Positions 1 to 7,818 of a DNA stretch of 16,302 nt are shown piece by piece. The first letter of the stretch is position 1. Every line of letters starts with the position of its first letter. A program made the translations under genes and the position numbers. Origin of the DNA: Clostridia bacterium (GTDB lineage Bacteria; Bacillota; Clostridia; Oscillospirales; CAG-272); assembly GCA_017455945.1 (NCBI GenBank), contig JAFTLM010000074.1, positions 1 to 16,302 on the forward strand, written 5' to 3'. Under the pieces are notes generated by a model. It worked only from the letters and a program-made list of their open reading frames with translations. It had not been told where the DNA came from and did not search any database.

Positions 1-1470
1 ATACCCTTTTCCATAGGAGCCGAAAGGAAGCAGTCGGCGTAGGTAAGAACAGAGGCGGGGCGTTTTTTGCGGGCGTTAAGTTCTCTTGAAAGATGCTCCA
101 GCTTGAAGTCAAGGAAGCTTCCCACCGACATCCAAAACTCACGGTAAAAGTCCTCGATGGAGTCTGCTCCGTTGCTTGACAGCCTGCGGAAAATCGACAT
201 AAAGTCCTCCACGAAGCCGTGGGGAGCCGAGGAACGCAACCTGTCGTAGGGAACGCTCAAAAGCGCTTTTTCTTCTTTCGGCATATCCGGGCGGAGATGA
301 ACGGCACGCGGAGTGTTGCACATCCAGGCACTGTTGGTGCCTGCCGTGGGCCAGTTGCATCCGAAGTGGGAATACTTTCGCGCGTCACTTTCGGGAAGTC
401 CCATTTTCATATAGGCGTTTATGATGTCGGTGTCGTTGTAGAACATCATCGAAGCACTGCTTAAAGCCTTTTGGCAAAGGGTACGCCAAAGCTTGGGGTG
501 CTCCTTGTCCATACCCTTGTAGTAACGGACGACAATGACGGGATTTTTTGAATTTTGGTTCAATAGCCTCGGCAAAAAGCTCGGTAAGCTCGTTGACAGC
601 CGAATTGCCGTTTTCGTCTGTTCCCGCCAGCATCAGATACTGTGGGGCGTCAAAGTTGTAAATTCTGTTGAAGGTAGTGGCGTTCTCGCCGCCCACCTGA
701 TGCTCGCCTCTGCCCATATTCAGGTTGTGCTTGCAGTAAAAATCGGTGATGAGGGCGGATACTTCGCCGTTTGTCAGACTTCCGTCCTCTATTCCTCTTT
801 TGTAGAGAGGATATAGAATGTTGTCAAGCCTGCCCACCGTTACGGTAGGATTTTTGGTTATGTAAGAGCACTGTACAAAGGTTACCGTGTAAAGAAGCTG
901 GAGAGCCGTTCTGAAGTCGTTCGGTACCTCGGTGGCTGCCTTGCGGCAGACCTCCGAAAGCTCGGCCATGCCAAGCTCCTTTGCCTTTTCGGAGTAACGG
1001 AGAAGATATTTTTCGATAGCTCCGTATACAAGCAGAGCGCCCTTTAAAAATATACGGCTGTCCTCGTTTTCTGCCTTTGCCAAAGTGTCTTCGGCTCGCT
1101 TTTTTAATCCGCAAAGCCCCAAAGCCACAACGTCCTCCCACGAGTATATGATGTGGCCGTTGTCAAGCATAGTCCGATCTATTCTGAGAGTGGCTTCCTT
1201 GTTGTAGGTGCTGAAGATTTTTTCTTCCTCATCATCTAAAAGCCTGTGAATACTTCTGCCCGCAATGAGGTCGTATTTTTCAAGCGGAACCGAGACTTTT
1301 TCGAGAATTTCATCAAGATAAAGCCCGTATCTTTCGGGCTGAGGTCTGTCTCGGTATTTGTTTCTGAGCTCGTACTGTATCAGCAGAAGCTCAGCCGTAG
1401 TAGCTTTTACGGGGCGTGAGACAAGCTCACGCCCCGCCTCTTCGATGTTTTTCGTCAAATCGTATTTCAT
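1..1470 (-). CDS. Pyruvate formate-lyase-like glycyl radical enzyme, frameshifted and cut by the left edge
   Basis: This is a PFL-domain glycyl radical enzyme; the substrate cannot be assigned. I start it at the ATG at 1470, 13 nt after atpC; the ribosome binding site is weak and a GTG at 1506 inside atpC is the alternative. The first frame runs to a stop at 385 (361 aa). Homology breaks at about residue 307, where a run of six A (544-549 on the plus strand) holds one base too many. Dropping one A restores a frame that stays open to the left edge and reads KFKNPVIVVRYYKGMDKEHP, then HFGCNWPTAGTNSAWMCN. The presumed radical cysteine is codon 357-359, residue 371 after correction. The C-terminal glycyl radical loop lies outside the window. 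The family works with a radical-SAM activase, not seen here. The frameshift may be a sequence error, a true null allele or slippage-prone. Confidence 0.8.
1411..1435 (-). other. Perfect GC-rich hairpin in the 5' coding end of the glycyl radical enzyme gene
   Basis: GGGGCGTGAG and CTCACGCCCC form a perfect 10-bp stem with a 5-nt loop. It begins 36 nt into the coding sequence and about 50 nt past the atpC stop. It has no T-tract after it (CCCCGTAAAAG on the transcribed strand), so it is not a classical intrinsic terminator. By inference it could protect the 3' end of the ATP synthase mRNA, mark a processing site, or lower expression of the downstream gene. Confidence 0.6.
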
Positions 1471-1483
1471 ATGCGTTATGCGT

Positions 1484-1888
1484 TTATTTTCCAAGCTCCC
1501 AGGCACTTATTCTTGCCAGTGCTCTGGAGAGTTTAGCCTTGAGCAACGCCTCGGCGTTGCTGTCTTTTTTTGATTTTATTGCGTCTTCCGCTCTTTCTTT
1601 GGCGAGCTTGGCACGGTTTATGTCTATCTCGTCGGAAAACTCAAAGGTGGTGCAGACCACGTTGACCTCGTTTTTCCTGACCGACACAAAACCGCCCGAA
1701 ACCGCCGCAAAGCGTTTTTCGCCGTTTGCGGTGATTCTTGCCCGTCCGATTCCGAGAGCCGACAGAAAATCGGCGTGTCCTGCCAATATCTCAACATCGC
1801 CCTCTGTGGTTCGTATAAGTAGGCTTTCAACCTCGCCGTCAAAAACCAACCCGTCGGGAGTGGCGATTTTCAAGCTGAAATTTTTCAT
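1484..1888 (-). CDS. atpC: ATP synthase F1 epsilon subunit
   Basis: This is the epsilon subunit of the F1 central stalk, which couples gamma rotation to the c-ring and can inhibit ATP hydrolysis. The 134 aa length is usual for the family. The N-terminal beta-sandwich is evident (IATPDGLVFDGEV, then the EGDVEILAGHADFLSAL stretch), and residues about 90-134 form the helical hairpin rich in Lys, Glu and Ala. It starts 3 nt after the atpD stop, and a GAGG inside the end of atpD serves as ribosome binding site. It is the last atp gene; a glycyl radical enzyme gene follows after 13 nt with no terminator between. Confidence 0.95.
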   Translation of the reverse strand: MKNFSLKIATPDGLVFDGEVESLLIRTTEGDVEILAGHADFLSALGIGRARITANGEKRFAAVSGGFVSVRKNEVNVVCTTFEFSDEIDINRAKLAKERAEDAIKSKKDSNAEALLKAKLSRALARISAWELGK

Positions 1889-1891
1889 ATT

Positions 1892-3295
1892 TTAAGCCTC
1901 TTCTTTGAGCTTCTTGGCTTTTTCCACCGCTTCGTCGATAGTTCCCACAAAGAGGAATGCCGACTCGGGCAGGTCGTCGTGCTTGCCCTCAAGAATTTCC
2001 TTGAAGCCTCTGATAGTTTCCTTTATGGGAACGTAGCGGCCTTCCATACCCGTGAACTGTTCGGCAACGGTAAAGGGCTGGGAGAGGAAACGCTGAATTT
2101 TTCTCGCGCGGTTTACCGTCAGCTTGTCTTCTTCCGAAAGCTCCTCCATACCCATAATTGCGATTATGTCCTGAAGTTCCTTGTATCTCTGAAGCATTCT
2201 CTGAACCTCTCTGGCAACCTCGTAGTGCTCAATGCCCACTACGTCAGGGGCGAGGATACGCGAGGTGGAATCCAGCGGGTCAACCGCGGGATAAATACCC
2301 AGAGAAGCAATGCCTCTGGAAAGAACGGTAGTTGCGTCGAGATGCGCGAAGGTGGTTGCGGGAGCAGGGTCGGTAAGGTCGTCCGCAGGGACGTAGACCG
2401 CCTGAACCGAAGTGATGGAGCCTCTCTTTGTGGAGGTGATTCGCTCCTGCAAAGCACCCATTTCGGTAGCCAGCGTGGGCTGATATCCAACCGCCGAGGG
2501 CATACGCCCAAGAAGCGCGGAAACCTCGCTTCCCGCCTGGGTAAATCTGTAGATGTTGTCTATGAAAAGAAGCACGTCCTGACCTTCCTTGTCACGGAAG
2601 TATTCAGCCATTGTAAGACCCGAAAGAGCAACTCTCATTCTTGCCCCGGGAGGCTCGTTCATCTGTCCGTACACCAGGGCGGTTTTGGAAATAACGCCCG
2701 ATTCCTTCATTTCGTTATAAAGATCGTTGCCTTCGCGTGTGCGTTCTCCGACACCGGTGAATACCGAAAGACCGCCGTGCTGTTTTGCCACGTTGTTGAT
2801 AAGCTCCATAATAAGGACGGTCTTACCAACTCCGGCACCGCCGAAAAGACCTATCTTACCACCTTTTGCGTAGGGTGCTATAAGGTCAACGACTTTTATA
2901 CCCGTTTCAAGTATCTCTGTAGTTCCTTCCTGCTCCGAATAAGGGGGAGGGTCACGGTGAATACACCATCTTTCAGCATTTTCGGGTGCGGGCTGTTCGT
3001 CAACAGCGTCACCGAGAATGTTGAATATTCTTCCCAGTGTCTCCTTGCCTACGGGAACGGTGATGCCGCTTCCCGTGTCAAGTGCGTCAATGCCTCTCGG
3101 CATACCGTCGGTAGAGGACATTGCGATACATCTCACCACGTCGTCACCTATCTGGCTTGCCACTTCGCAGACCAGCTTTTTGCCGTCAAACTCTATCTCG
3201 ATGGCGTTAAGGAGGTTGGGAAGATGTCCGTTCTCAAATCTGATGTCAAGAACCGGACCTATTATCTGTATAACTTTGCCGATGTTTTTGCCCAT
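1892..3295 (-). CDS. atpD: ATP synthase F1 beta subunit
   Basis: This is the catalytic beta subunit of F1, which makes or hydrolyses ATP at the alpha-beta interface. At 467 aa it is full length. The Walker A loop GGAGVGKT is at residues 152-159, GERTREG with the catalytic glutamate at 183-189, the Walker B segment LLFIDN at 242-247, and the conserved ALLGRMPSAVGYQPTLATEMG region follows. Two family positions differ from common sequences: CIHRDPPPYSEQ near residue 111 where PIHRPAP-like residues are usual, and DNIYRF for DNIFRF. Neither touches a catalytic residue. The gene follows atpG by 27 nt and has an AAAGGAAA ribosome binding site. Confidence 0.98.
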   Translation of the reverse strand: MGKNIGKVIQIIGPVLDIRFENGHLPNLLNAIEIEFDGKKLVCEVASQIGDDVVRCIAMSSTDGMPRGIDALDTGSGITVPVGKETLGRIFNILGDAVDEQPAPENAERWCIHRDPPPYSEQEGTTEILETGIKVVDLIAPYAKGGKIGLFGGAGVGKTVLIMELINNVAKQHGGLSVFTGVGERTREGNDLYNEMKESGVISKTALVYGQMNEPPGARMRVALSGLTMAEYFRDKEGQDVLLFIDNIYRFTQAGSEVSALLGRMPSAVGYQPTLATEMGALQERITSTKRGSITSVQAVYVPADDLTDPAPATTFAHLDATTVLSRGIASLGIYPAVDPLDSTSRILAPDVVGIEHYEVAREVQRMLQRYKELQDIIAIMGMEELSEEDKLTVNRARKIQRFLSQPFTVAEQFTGMEGRYVPIKETIRGFKEILEGKHDDLPESAFLFVGTIDEAVEKAKKLKEEA

Positions 3296-3322
3296 CTGCT
3301 TCGATTTCCTTTCTTGCCTGTT

Positions 3323-4168
3323 TTATCCGAGTGCGTCCGCACCCGAAACTATTTCGGTTATCTCCTGGGTGATAACCGCCTGTCTTGCTCTGTTGTATTT
3401 GAGCATAAGGGTGTCTATTATCTCACCCGCGTTTTTGTTTGCCGAATTCATCGCACTTCGTCTTGAAGCCGACTCCGAGGCAACCGCCTCGCAAACCGAG
3501 GAGAAGATTGCTCCGCCTATGAATTGGGGAACGGTGTTTAAGAAAAACTCTTCGGGATCGCCGTCGTACATTGCGTCGCGTGCGTCTTTTTCGCTTTCTG
3601 TGCTCAGAGGAAGAAGTTCTTCGTGAGAGGGAAGCTGTGTCATCATAGACACGAACCTTGTGTATACCAATACCACACGGTCAATCCTTCCGTCTAAGAA
3701 AGCATCGGTTATCGCCGCACCCAGCTTCATTGCGTCACCCACTCCGAAATCAGCGGCTTCGGCGTTTGATGCGTCAAATATCTCGTATCCTCTGCGAGTG
3801 AAATATTCCACCGCCTTTTTGCCTATGGGAAGAACTGCGGCTTTGCTGCCCTTCGCCATAGCCTCGGTCATTTTGAAGATGCTTGAGTTGTATCCGCCCG
3901 CAAGCCCTCTGTCACCTGCGACAGCAACGTAGAGCGTTTTGGGGTCGTCCCGTTTCTCCGACCAAAGAGAGGCTTTTGCCTCGTTTGTGGAGGAGACGTC
4001 GGCTATAGCCTCACGTAACAGCTCGTGATATTTGCGTGAGCTCTCGGCTTTTTCCTTGGCACGGCGGAGCTTTGAGGTTGCCACAAGCTCCATTGCCTTG
4101 GTTATCTGCATAGTGCTTTGCACGCTTTTTATGCGAGCCTTGATATCATTCATTGACGAGCCTGCCAT
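3323..4168 (-). CDS. atpG: ATP synthase F1 gamma subunit
   Basis: This is the gamma subunit, the central rotor shaft of F1 that turns inside the alpha3beta3 hexamer. It is 281 aa, typical for the family. The N-terminal helix IKARIKSVQSTMQITKAMELVA and the C-terminal helix ending near RARQAVITQEITEIVSGADAL are the two coiled-coil halves of the shaft. The central GDRGLAGGYNSSIFK segment is the family signature. I start it at the ATG at 4168, because GAGGG lies 7 nt upstream and the atpA stop is only 3 nt away. An internal ATG at 4153 is a possible alternative. Confidence 0.97.
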   Translation of the reverse strand: MAGSSMNDIKARIKSVQSTMQITKAMELVATSKLRRAKEKAESSRKYHELLREAIADVSSTNEAKASLWSEKRDDPKTLYVAVAGDRGLAGGYNSSIFKMTEAMAKGSKAAVLPIGKKAVEYFTRRGYEIFDASNAEAADFGVGDAMKLGAAITDAFLDGRIDRVVLVYTRFVSMMTQLPSHEELLPLSTESEKDARDAMYDGDPEEFFLNTVPQFIGGAIFSSVCEAVASESASRRSAMNSANKNAGEIIDTLMLKYNRARQAVITQEITEIVSGADALG

Positions 4169-4171
4169 CTA

Positions 4172-5686
4172 TCAGCCCTCGCTCTTGCCAAGGAATTTGT
4201 CCTTGAAGTAAACTATAGCCTCTTTAAGCTCACCTTCGGTTTCGGCGTCAAGCTGACCCGTGGTTCTTATTTTCGCCAGCATCTCCTCTTTCGTTGCCGA
4301 AAGGTGTTCGAAAAGCTCTGTCTCAAAGCGGTGAATATCCTCTACCGCGATCTCTTTGAGAAGATTGTTGACCACGGCGTAAATTATCGCCACTTGAAGC
4401 TCAACCGCAATTGGCGAGTTTCTGTCCTGCTTGAGGACTTCAACAATTCTCGCGCCCTGTTCAAGACGAGCCTTTGTGTCTGCGTCAAGATCCGAGCCGA
4501 ACTGAGCAAAACTCTGGAGCTCACGGTACTGGGAATAAAGAAGCTTCAGTGTACCCGAAACCTTTTTCATCGCCTTTATCTGTGCGTTACCTCCTACACG
4601 GGAAACCGATATACCGGGGTTTACCGCAGGGCGTACACCCGAGTGGAAAAGCTCTGTCTCAAGGAATATCTGACCGTCGGTGATAGAAATTACGTTGGTG
4701 GGAATGTACGCCGAAACGTCGCCCGCCTGGGTTTCTATTATAGGAAGAGCAGTCAGCGATCCGCCGCCGTATTCGGGGGCGAGACGAGCCGCACGTTCAA
4801 GAAGTCTTGAGTGAAGATAGAAAACGTCACCGGGGTATGCTTCACGTCCCGGAGGTCTTCTGATAAGCAGGGAAAGTGCTCTGTATGCTACTGCGTGCTT
4901 GGAGAGGTCGTCGTAGATGATGAGAACATCTTTTCCCATGTCCATAAAGTATTCTCCCATAGAACAACCCGAATAAGGAGCAATATATTGCAAGGGTGCC
5001 GATTCCGACGCACTTGCCGCAACCACAATGGTGTAATCCATCGCTCCGTTTTTGTAGAGGGTGTCCACCACGTTTGTTACGGTGGATTGCTTCTGTCCTA
5101 TTGCTACGTAAATGCAGATAACGTCCTTGCCCTTTTGGTTGATTATGGTGTCGGTGGCTATTACCGTTTTACCTGTCTGACGGTCGCCTATGATAAGCTC
5201 GCGCTGACCGCGTCCGATGGGAATCATCGAGTCGATTGCCTTGATACCCGTCTGAAGGGGAACCGAAACCGATTTTCTCTCAATGATGCCGTGAGCCTTT
5301 TGCTCGATGGGGCGGTATTCCGCGTGTTCAATGGGGCCCTTTGCGTCGATAGGCTCACCGAGAGCGTTTACAACGCGGCCTATAAGTTTTTCGCCTACGG
5401 GAACCGAAACGACTCTGCCGGTGCGCTTCACAAGGCTTCCCTCGGTAATGCCCACGTCGTTGCCGAGAAGCACCGCGCTTACGCAGTTTTCCTCCAGGTT
5501 AAGTGCCATTCCGAACGTGCCGTTTGCAAATTCAAGAAGCTCGTTGGCACGGCATTTGTCCAGACCGTGAACTCTTGAAATTCCGTCACCTACGGTGATG
5601 ACGTATCCTATTTCGTCCTGCTCGGTTTTAGCCGAGTAGTTTTTTATCTGTTCTTTTATTATCTTGCTGATGTCGTCTAATTGCAT
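4172..5686 (-). CDS. atpA: ATP synthase F1 alpha subunit
   Basis: This is the alpha subunit of F1; it carries the non-catalytic nucleotide sites and, with beta, forms the catalytic hexamer. It is 504 aa, full length. The P-loop GDRQTGKT lies at residues 167-174, and the family signature PAVNPGISVSRVGGNAQIKAM lies in the C-terminal third, preceded by SITDGQIFLETELF. The N-terminal segment (about residues 1-25) is the helix that contacts delta. The gene starts 13 nt after atpH with a GGTGAT-type site and ends 3 nt before atpG, so the two are probably coupled in translation. Confidence 0.98.
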   Translation of the reverse strand: MQLDDISKIIKEQIKNYSAKTEQDEIGYVITVGDGISRVHGLDKCRANELLEFANGTFGMALNLEENCVSAVLLGNDVGITEGSLVKRTGRVVSVPVGEKLIGRVVNALGEPIDAKGPIEHAEYRPIEQKAHGIIERKSVSVPLQTGIKAIDSMIPIGRGQRELIIGDRQTGKTVIATDTIINQKGKDVICIYVAIGQKQSTVTNVVDTLYKNGAMDYTIVVAASASESAPLQYIAPYSGCSMGEYFMDMGKDVLIIYDDLSKHAVAYRALSLLIRRPPGREAYPGDVFYLHSRLLERAARLAPEYGGGSLTALPIIETQAGDVSAYIPTNVISITDGQIFLETELFHSGVRPAVNPGISVSRVGGNAQIKAMKKVSGTLKLLYSQYRELQSFAQFGSDLDADTKARLEQGARIVEVLKQDRNSPIAVELQVAIIYAVVNNLLKEIAVEDIHRFETELFEHLSATKEEMLAKIRTTGQLDAETEGELKEAIVYFKDKFLGKSEG

Positions 5687-5699
5687 TTTATCACCAACT

Positions 5700-6233
5700 T
5701 TACATTACGATGTTTGAAAGACTCTTGCTGAACCCGTCGAGTCTGGTTTTTACCGAGCCGTCAAGCTGCTTGCCGGAATAACGCAGTATCACGCCGCCGA
5801 GTATGGAGGGGTCAACCGTGTTCTTTACAACAACCGTCTTGTTTGTTATTGCTTCAAGCTTGGCTTTTATCGCTTGCGATTGCTCTTCGGTCATGGAAAT
5901 TGCTGTTACCGCTTCAACCCGTTCTATACCCTTTGATTCGTCGTAAAGAGCCGAGAAGGCTTCAAGAACCTTCGGAAAAAGATATATCGAATGACGTTCG
6001 CAAAGTATCATTATAAAGTTCAACACGTACTCGTCAAGGGAGGAAAAAGCCTCTTTTGCAAGCGAGAGCTTTTCGCTCTTTGCCAGAGCGGGTGTATCCA
6101 ACAGCTTAACGTATGCGGGGGTTTGGGCGAAAGCCTCCGAGGCGGTGTTCAGGTCGGCAAGCACGCTGTCGGTGTTTCCTTTTTCGGAGCAAAGCTCAAA
6201 GAGAGCACGCCCGTATTCGATAGCGTCAATCAT
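5700..6233 (-). CDS. atpH: ATP synthase F1 delta subunit (OSCP-like)
   Basis: This is the delta subunit, which ties the top of F1 to the peripheral b stalk. It is 177 aa, within the usual 175-185. The N-terminal helical domain (residues 1-105) has the YGRALFELCSEKG start typical of the family. The C-terminal part shows the conserved DPSILGGVILRYSGKQLDGS motif followed by a short helix. Its ATG overlaps the end of atpF by 8 nt (6226-6233), as is common for this pair, so translation is likely coupled. Confidence 0.95.
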   Translation of the reverse strand: MIDAIEYGRALFELCSEKGNTDSVLADLNTASEAFAQTPAYVKLLDTPALAKSEKLSLAKEAFSSLDEYVLNFIMILCERHSIYLFPKVLEAFSALYDESKGIERVEAVTAISMTEEQSQAIKAKLEAITNKTVVVKNTVDPSILGGVILRYSGKQLDGSVKTRLDGFSKSLSNIVM

Positions 6234-6735
6234 TGCCGTCCCCCATATTTTCTATGAAGGTATCAATGAGAGCCTTGTGTTCGGTTTCGTCAACGTCTCG
6301 CTCTATGACAGCAGAGGCGATGCCGATAGCCATCGTTGCCACCTCATCTTTAACCTCGTTTATGGCACGTTTTTTCTCAAGCTCTACCTGCTCGTAGGCA
6401 CGCTCCATTGTGCGTGCCGCCTTTTCGTTCGCATCGCGAAGAATATCTTCCTCGCGGAGCTTTGCACGGCGCATTGCGTTCTTCAGAATTTCTTCGCTTT
6501 CAATATTTGCGTTTTCAAGCTTTTTTTCATATTCTGACTTGATGTCAGACGCTTCCGACTTGGATTTCTCCGCATCTTCGTACATATCGTCTATCTCTTT
6601 TTGGCGAGAGTCGATCATATTTTTAATAGGCTTGAAAAGAAATTTTTTAAGCAACAGAAAAAGAATAAGCAGATTGAGCCAGGCGGCGAGCATAGTGAGA
6701 AAATTCACGCCGACAAATGCTTCAAATCCTTTCAT
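6226..6735 (-). CDS. atpF: ATP synthase F0 b subunit (peripheral stalk)
   Basis: This is the membrane-anchored b subunit, which forms the dimeric peripheral stator. It is 169 aa. One N-terminal membrane helix (about residues 10-32, VNFLTMLAAWLNLLILFLLL) is followed by the typical KKFLFKPI hinge and a long charged coiled coil (about 40-140, rich in Lys, Glu and Ala). The start at 6735 has an AAAAGGAGT site about 11 nt upstream, slightly farther than usual. There is only one b-type gene, so the stalk is a homodimer, unlike the b/b' pair of photosynthetic bacteria. Confidence 0.95.
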   Translation of the reverse strand: MKGFEAFVGVNFLTMLAAWLNLLILFLLLKKFLFKPIKNMIDSRQKEIDDMYEDAEKSKSEASDIKSEYEKKLENANIESEEILKNAMRRAKLREEDILRDANEKAARTMERAYEQVELEKKRAINEVKDEVATMAIGIASAVIERDVDETEHKALIDTFIENMGDGND

Positions 6736-6764
6736 TGGTTACGTTTACTCCTTTTGGGGCGTTA

Positions 6765-7007
6765 TTACTTGATTTCCATAAACATAAGAAGAAGCGAAAC
6801 AACGAGAGAGTAGATACCCGTAGTCTCGGTAATTGCACAACCGAGAATCATATTTGTACGGAGATTTCCCGCCATTTCGGGCTGTCTTGCCATAGCCTCC
6901 AGAGCCTTTCCAACCGCGTTACCTTCTCCGATAGCGGGGCCGATAGCTCCGAGACCCATACAAAGACCTGCACCAAGTGCTCTTGCCGCTGCAACAATAT
7001 TTCCCAT
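6765..7007 (-). CDS. atpE: ATP synthase F0 c subunit with a two-carboxylate, sodium-type ion site
   Basis: This is the c subunit, which assembles into the membrane rotor ring and carries the coupling ion. It is 80 aa with two membrane helices joined by the polar loop ARQPE (residues 40-44). The essential carboxylate is Glu61 in helix 2, within TETTGIY. Helix 1 has GEGNAVG with Glu28 where Ilyobacter tartaricus has its sodium ligand Gln32. Thr62, Thr63 and Tyr66 match the remaining sodium-ligand positions. From family knowledge this pattern resembles the Fusobacterium two-carboxylate sodium ring, so sodium coupling is inferred. A strong AAGGAGGA site (7015-7022) sits 7 nt before the ATG, fitting the many copies of c needed per complex. 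Confidence 0.96.
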   Translation of the reverse strand: MGNIVAAARALGAGLCMGLGAIGPAIGEGNAVGKALEAMARQPEMAGNLRTNMILGCAITETTGIYSLVVSLLLMFMEIK

Positions 7008-7014
7008 TTTAAAA

Positions 7015-7022
7015 TCCTCCTT
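7015..7022 (-). promoter_or_regulatory. Strong Shine-Dalgarno of atpE
   Basis: AAGGAGGA lies 7 nt upstream of the atpE ATG and downstream of an A/T-rich, poorly structured 43-nt gap. It is the strongest ribosome binding site in the atp operon, which suits a subunit made in about ten copies per complex. Confidence 0.8.
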
Positions 7023-7050
7023 GGAATAAAATTATTATTTTTTTATTATT

Positions 7051-7815
7051 TCACTTCTTCAGTTCCTCGGGAGGCGGGCAAGCCGCACCCACGTAAACCA
7101 TAGTAAGAAGAGAGAATACGAGTGCCTGAACGAATCCCGAGAAAAGGTCGAAATAAATCGACAGAATTGCGGGGATTCCTATCTGGAATATTTTTGGAAT
7201 ATAAGCGAGAATAGCTTGCGGTATCCAACCCAATACAAAATCCGAAAGAAGAGCCAAAGCTCCGTAAATAAGTGCCGTCAGAACCGAGCCGCCTGCCACG
7301 TTTCCGAAGTGACGGAACGCCATTGACACGGGGGTGGCAATCTCGCTGACGATGTTCATAGGCGTCATAACCACAATGGGCTCTGTAAAGCCCTTGAGCC
7401 AGGACTTAAATCCGAAATTTTTAATGTTGTGATACCATACCATACCCGTTGTTACCAACGCCCACGCCGCCGTTACCGAAAGATCGGCGGTGGTGGAACG
7501 GAAGATCTGCGTCATTCCTATGAGCGTTCCGAAAATCGACGACAGAAACAGTGTTCCGATATATGGGGCAAAGCGTGAATTGTGCTTTCCCATTGTGTCC
7601 TCAACCAGGTTGTAGAGCATCGTGACAAGCTTTTCGGCAATTACCTGGAGCCCGCCGGGGCGTTTTTTAATGCGTTTGTTTACTACCAGAGCGAGAATTA
7701 CAAGCCCTATAGTCACGACAAAAAGCGATATAAATGTTTGAGTTACGTTTATTGTGCCGAGTAAAGGCAGGTCAAAGCTGAAGTATATACCCGGACCGTT
7801 AACCGAAATATCCAA
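7051..7815 (-). CDS. atpB: ATP synthase F0 a subunit, TTG start
   Basis: This is the a subunit, the membrane stator with the ion half-channels that faces the c-ring. It is 254 aa with five or six membrane helices. The essential stator arginine is Arg168 in PVSMAFRHFGN, preceded by the FTEPIVVMTPMNIVSEIATP loop. The start must be the TTG at 7815: the atpI stop TGA lies in the same frame 3 nt upstream, and no ATG occurs until about residue 66. AAGGGGGG sits 7 nt upstream of the TTG. The C-terminus is short and charged (PPPEELKK). Confidence 0.95.
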   Translation of the reverse strand: MDISVNGPGIYFSFDLPLLGTINVTQTFISLFVVTIGLVILALVVNKRIKKRPGGLQVIAEKLVTMLYNLVEDTMGKHNSRFAPYIGTLFLSSIFGTLIGMTQIFRSTTADLSVTAAWALVTTGMVWYHNIKNFGFKSWLKGFTEPIVVMTPMNIVSEIATPVSMAFRHFGNVAGGSVLTALIYGALALLSDFVLGWIPQAILAYIPKIFQIGIPAILSIYFDLFSGFVQALVFSLLTMVYVGAACPPPEELKK

Positions 7816-7818
7816 AGA

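Noticed and set aside
1471..1506. GTG start at 1506 for the glycyl radical enzyme
   Set aside because: It overlaps the end of atpC and adds 12 residues unlike the family start; the ATG at 1470 is a better fit, though its ribosome binding site is weak.
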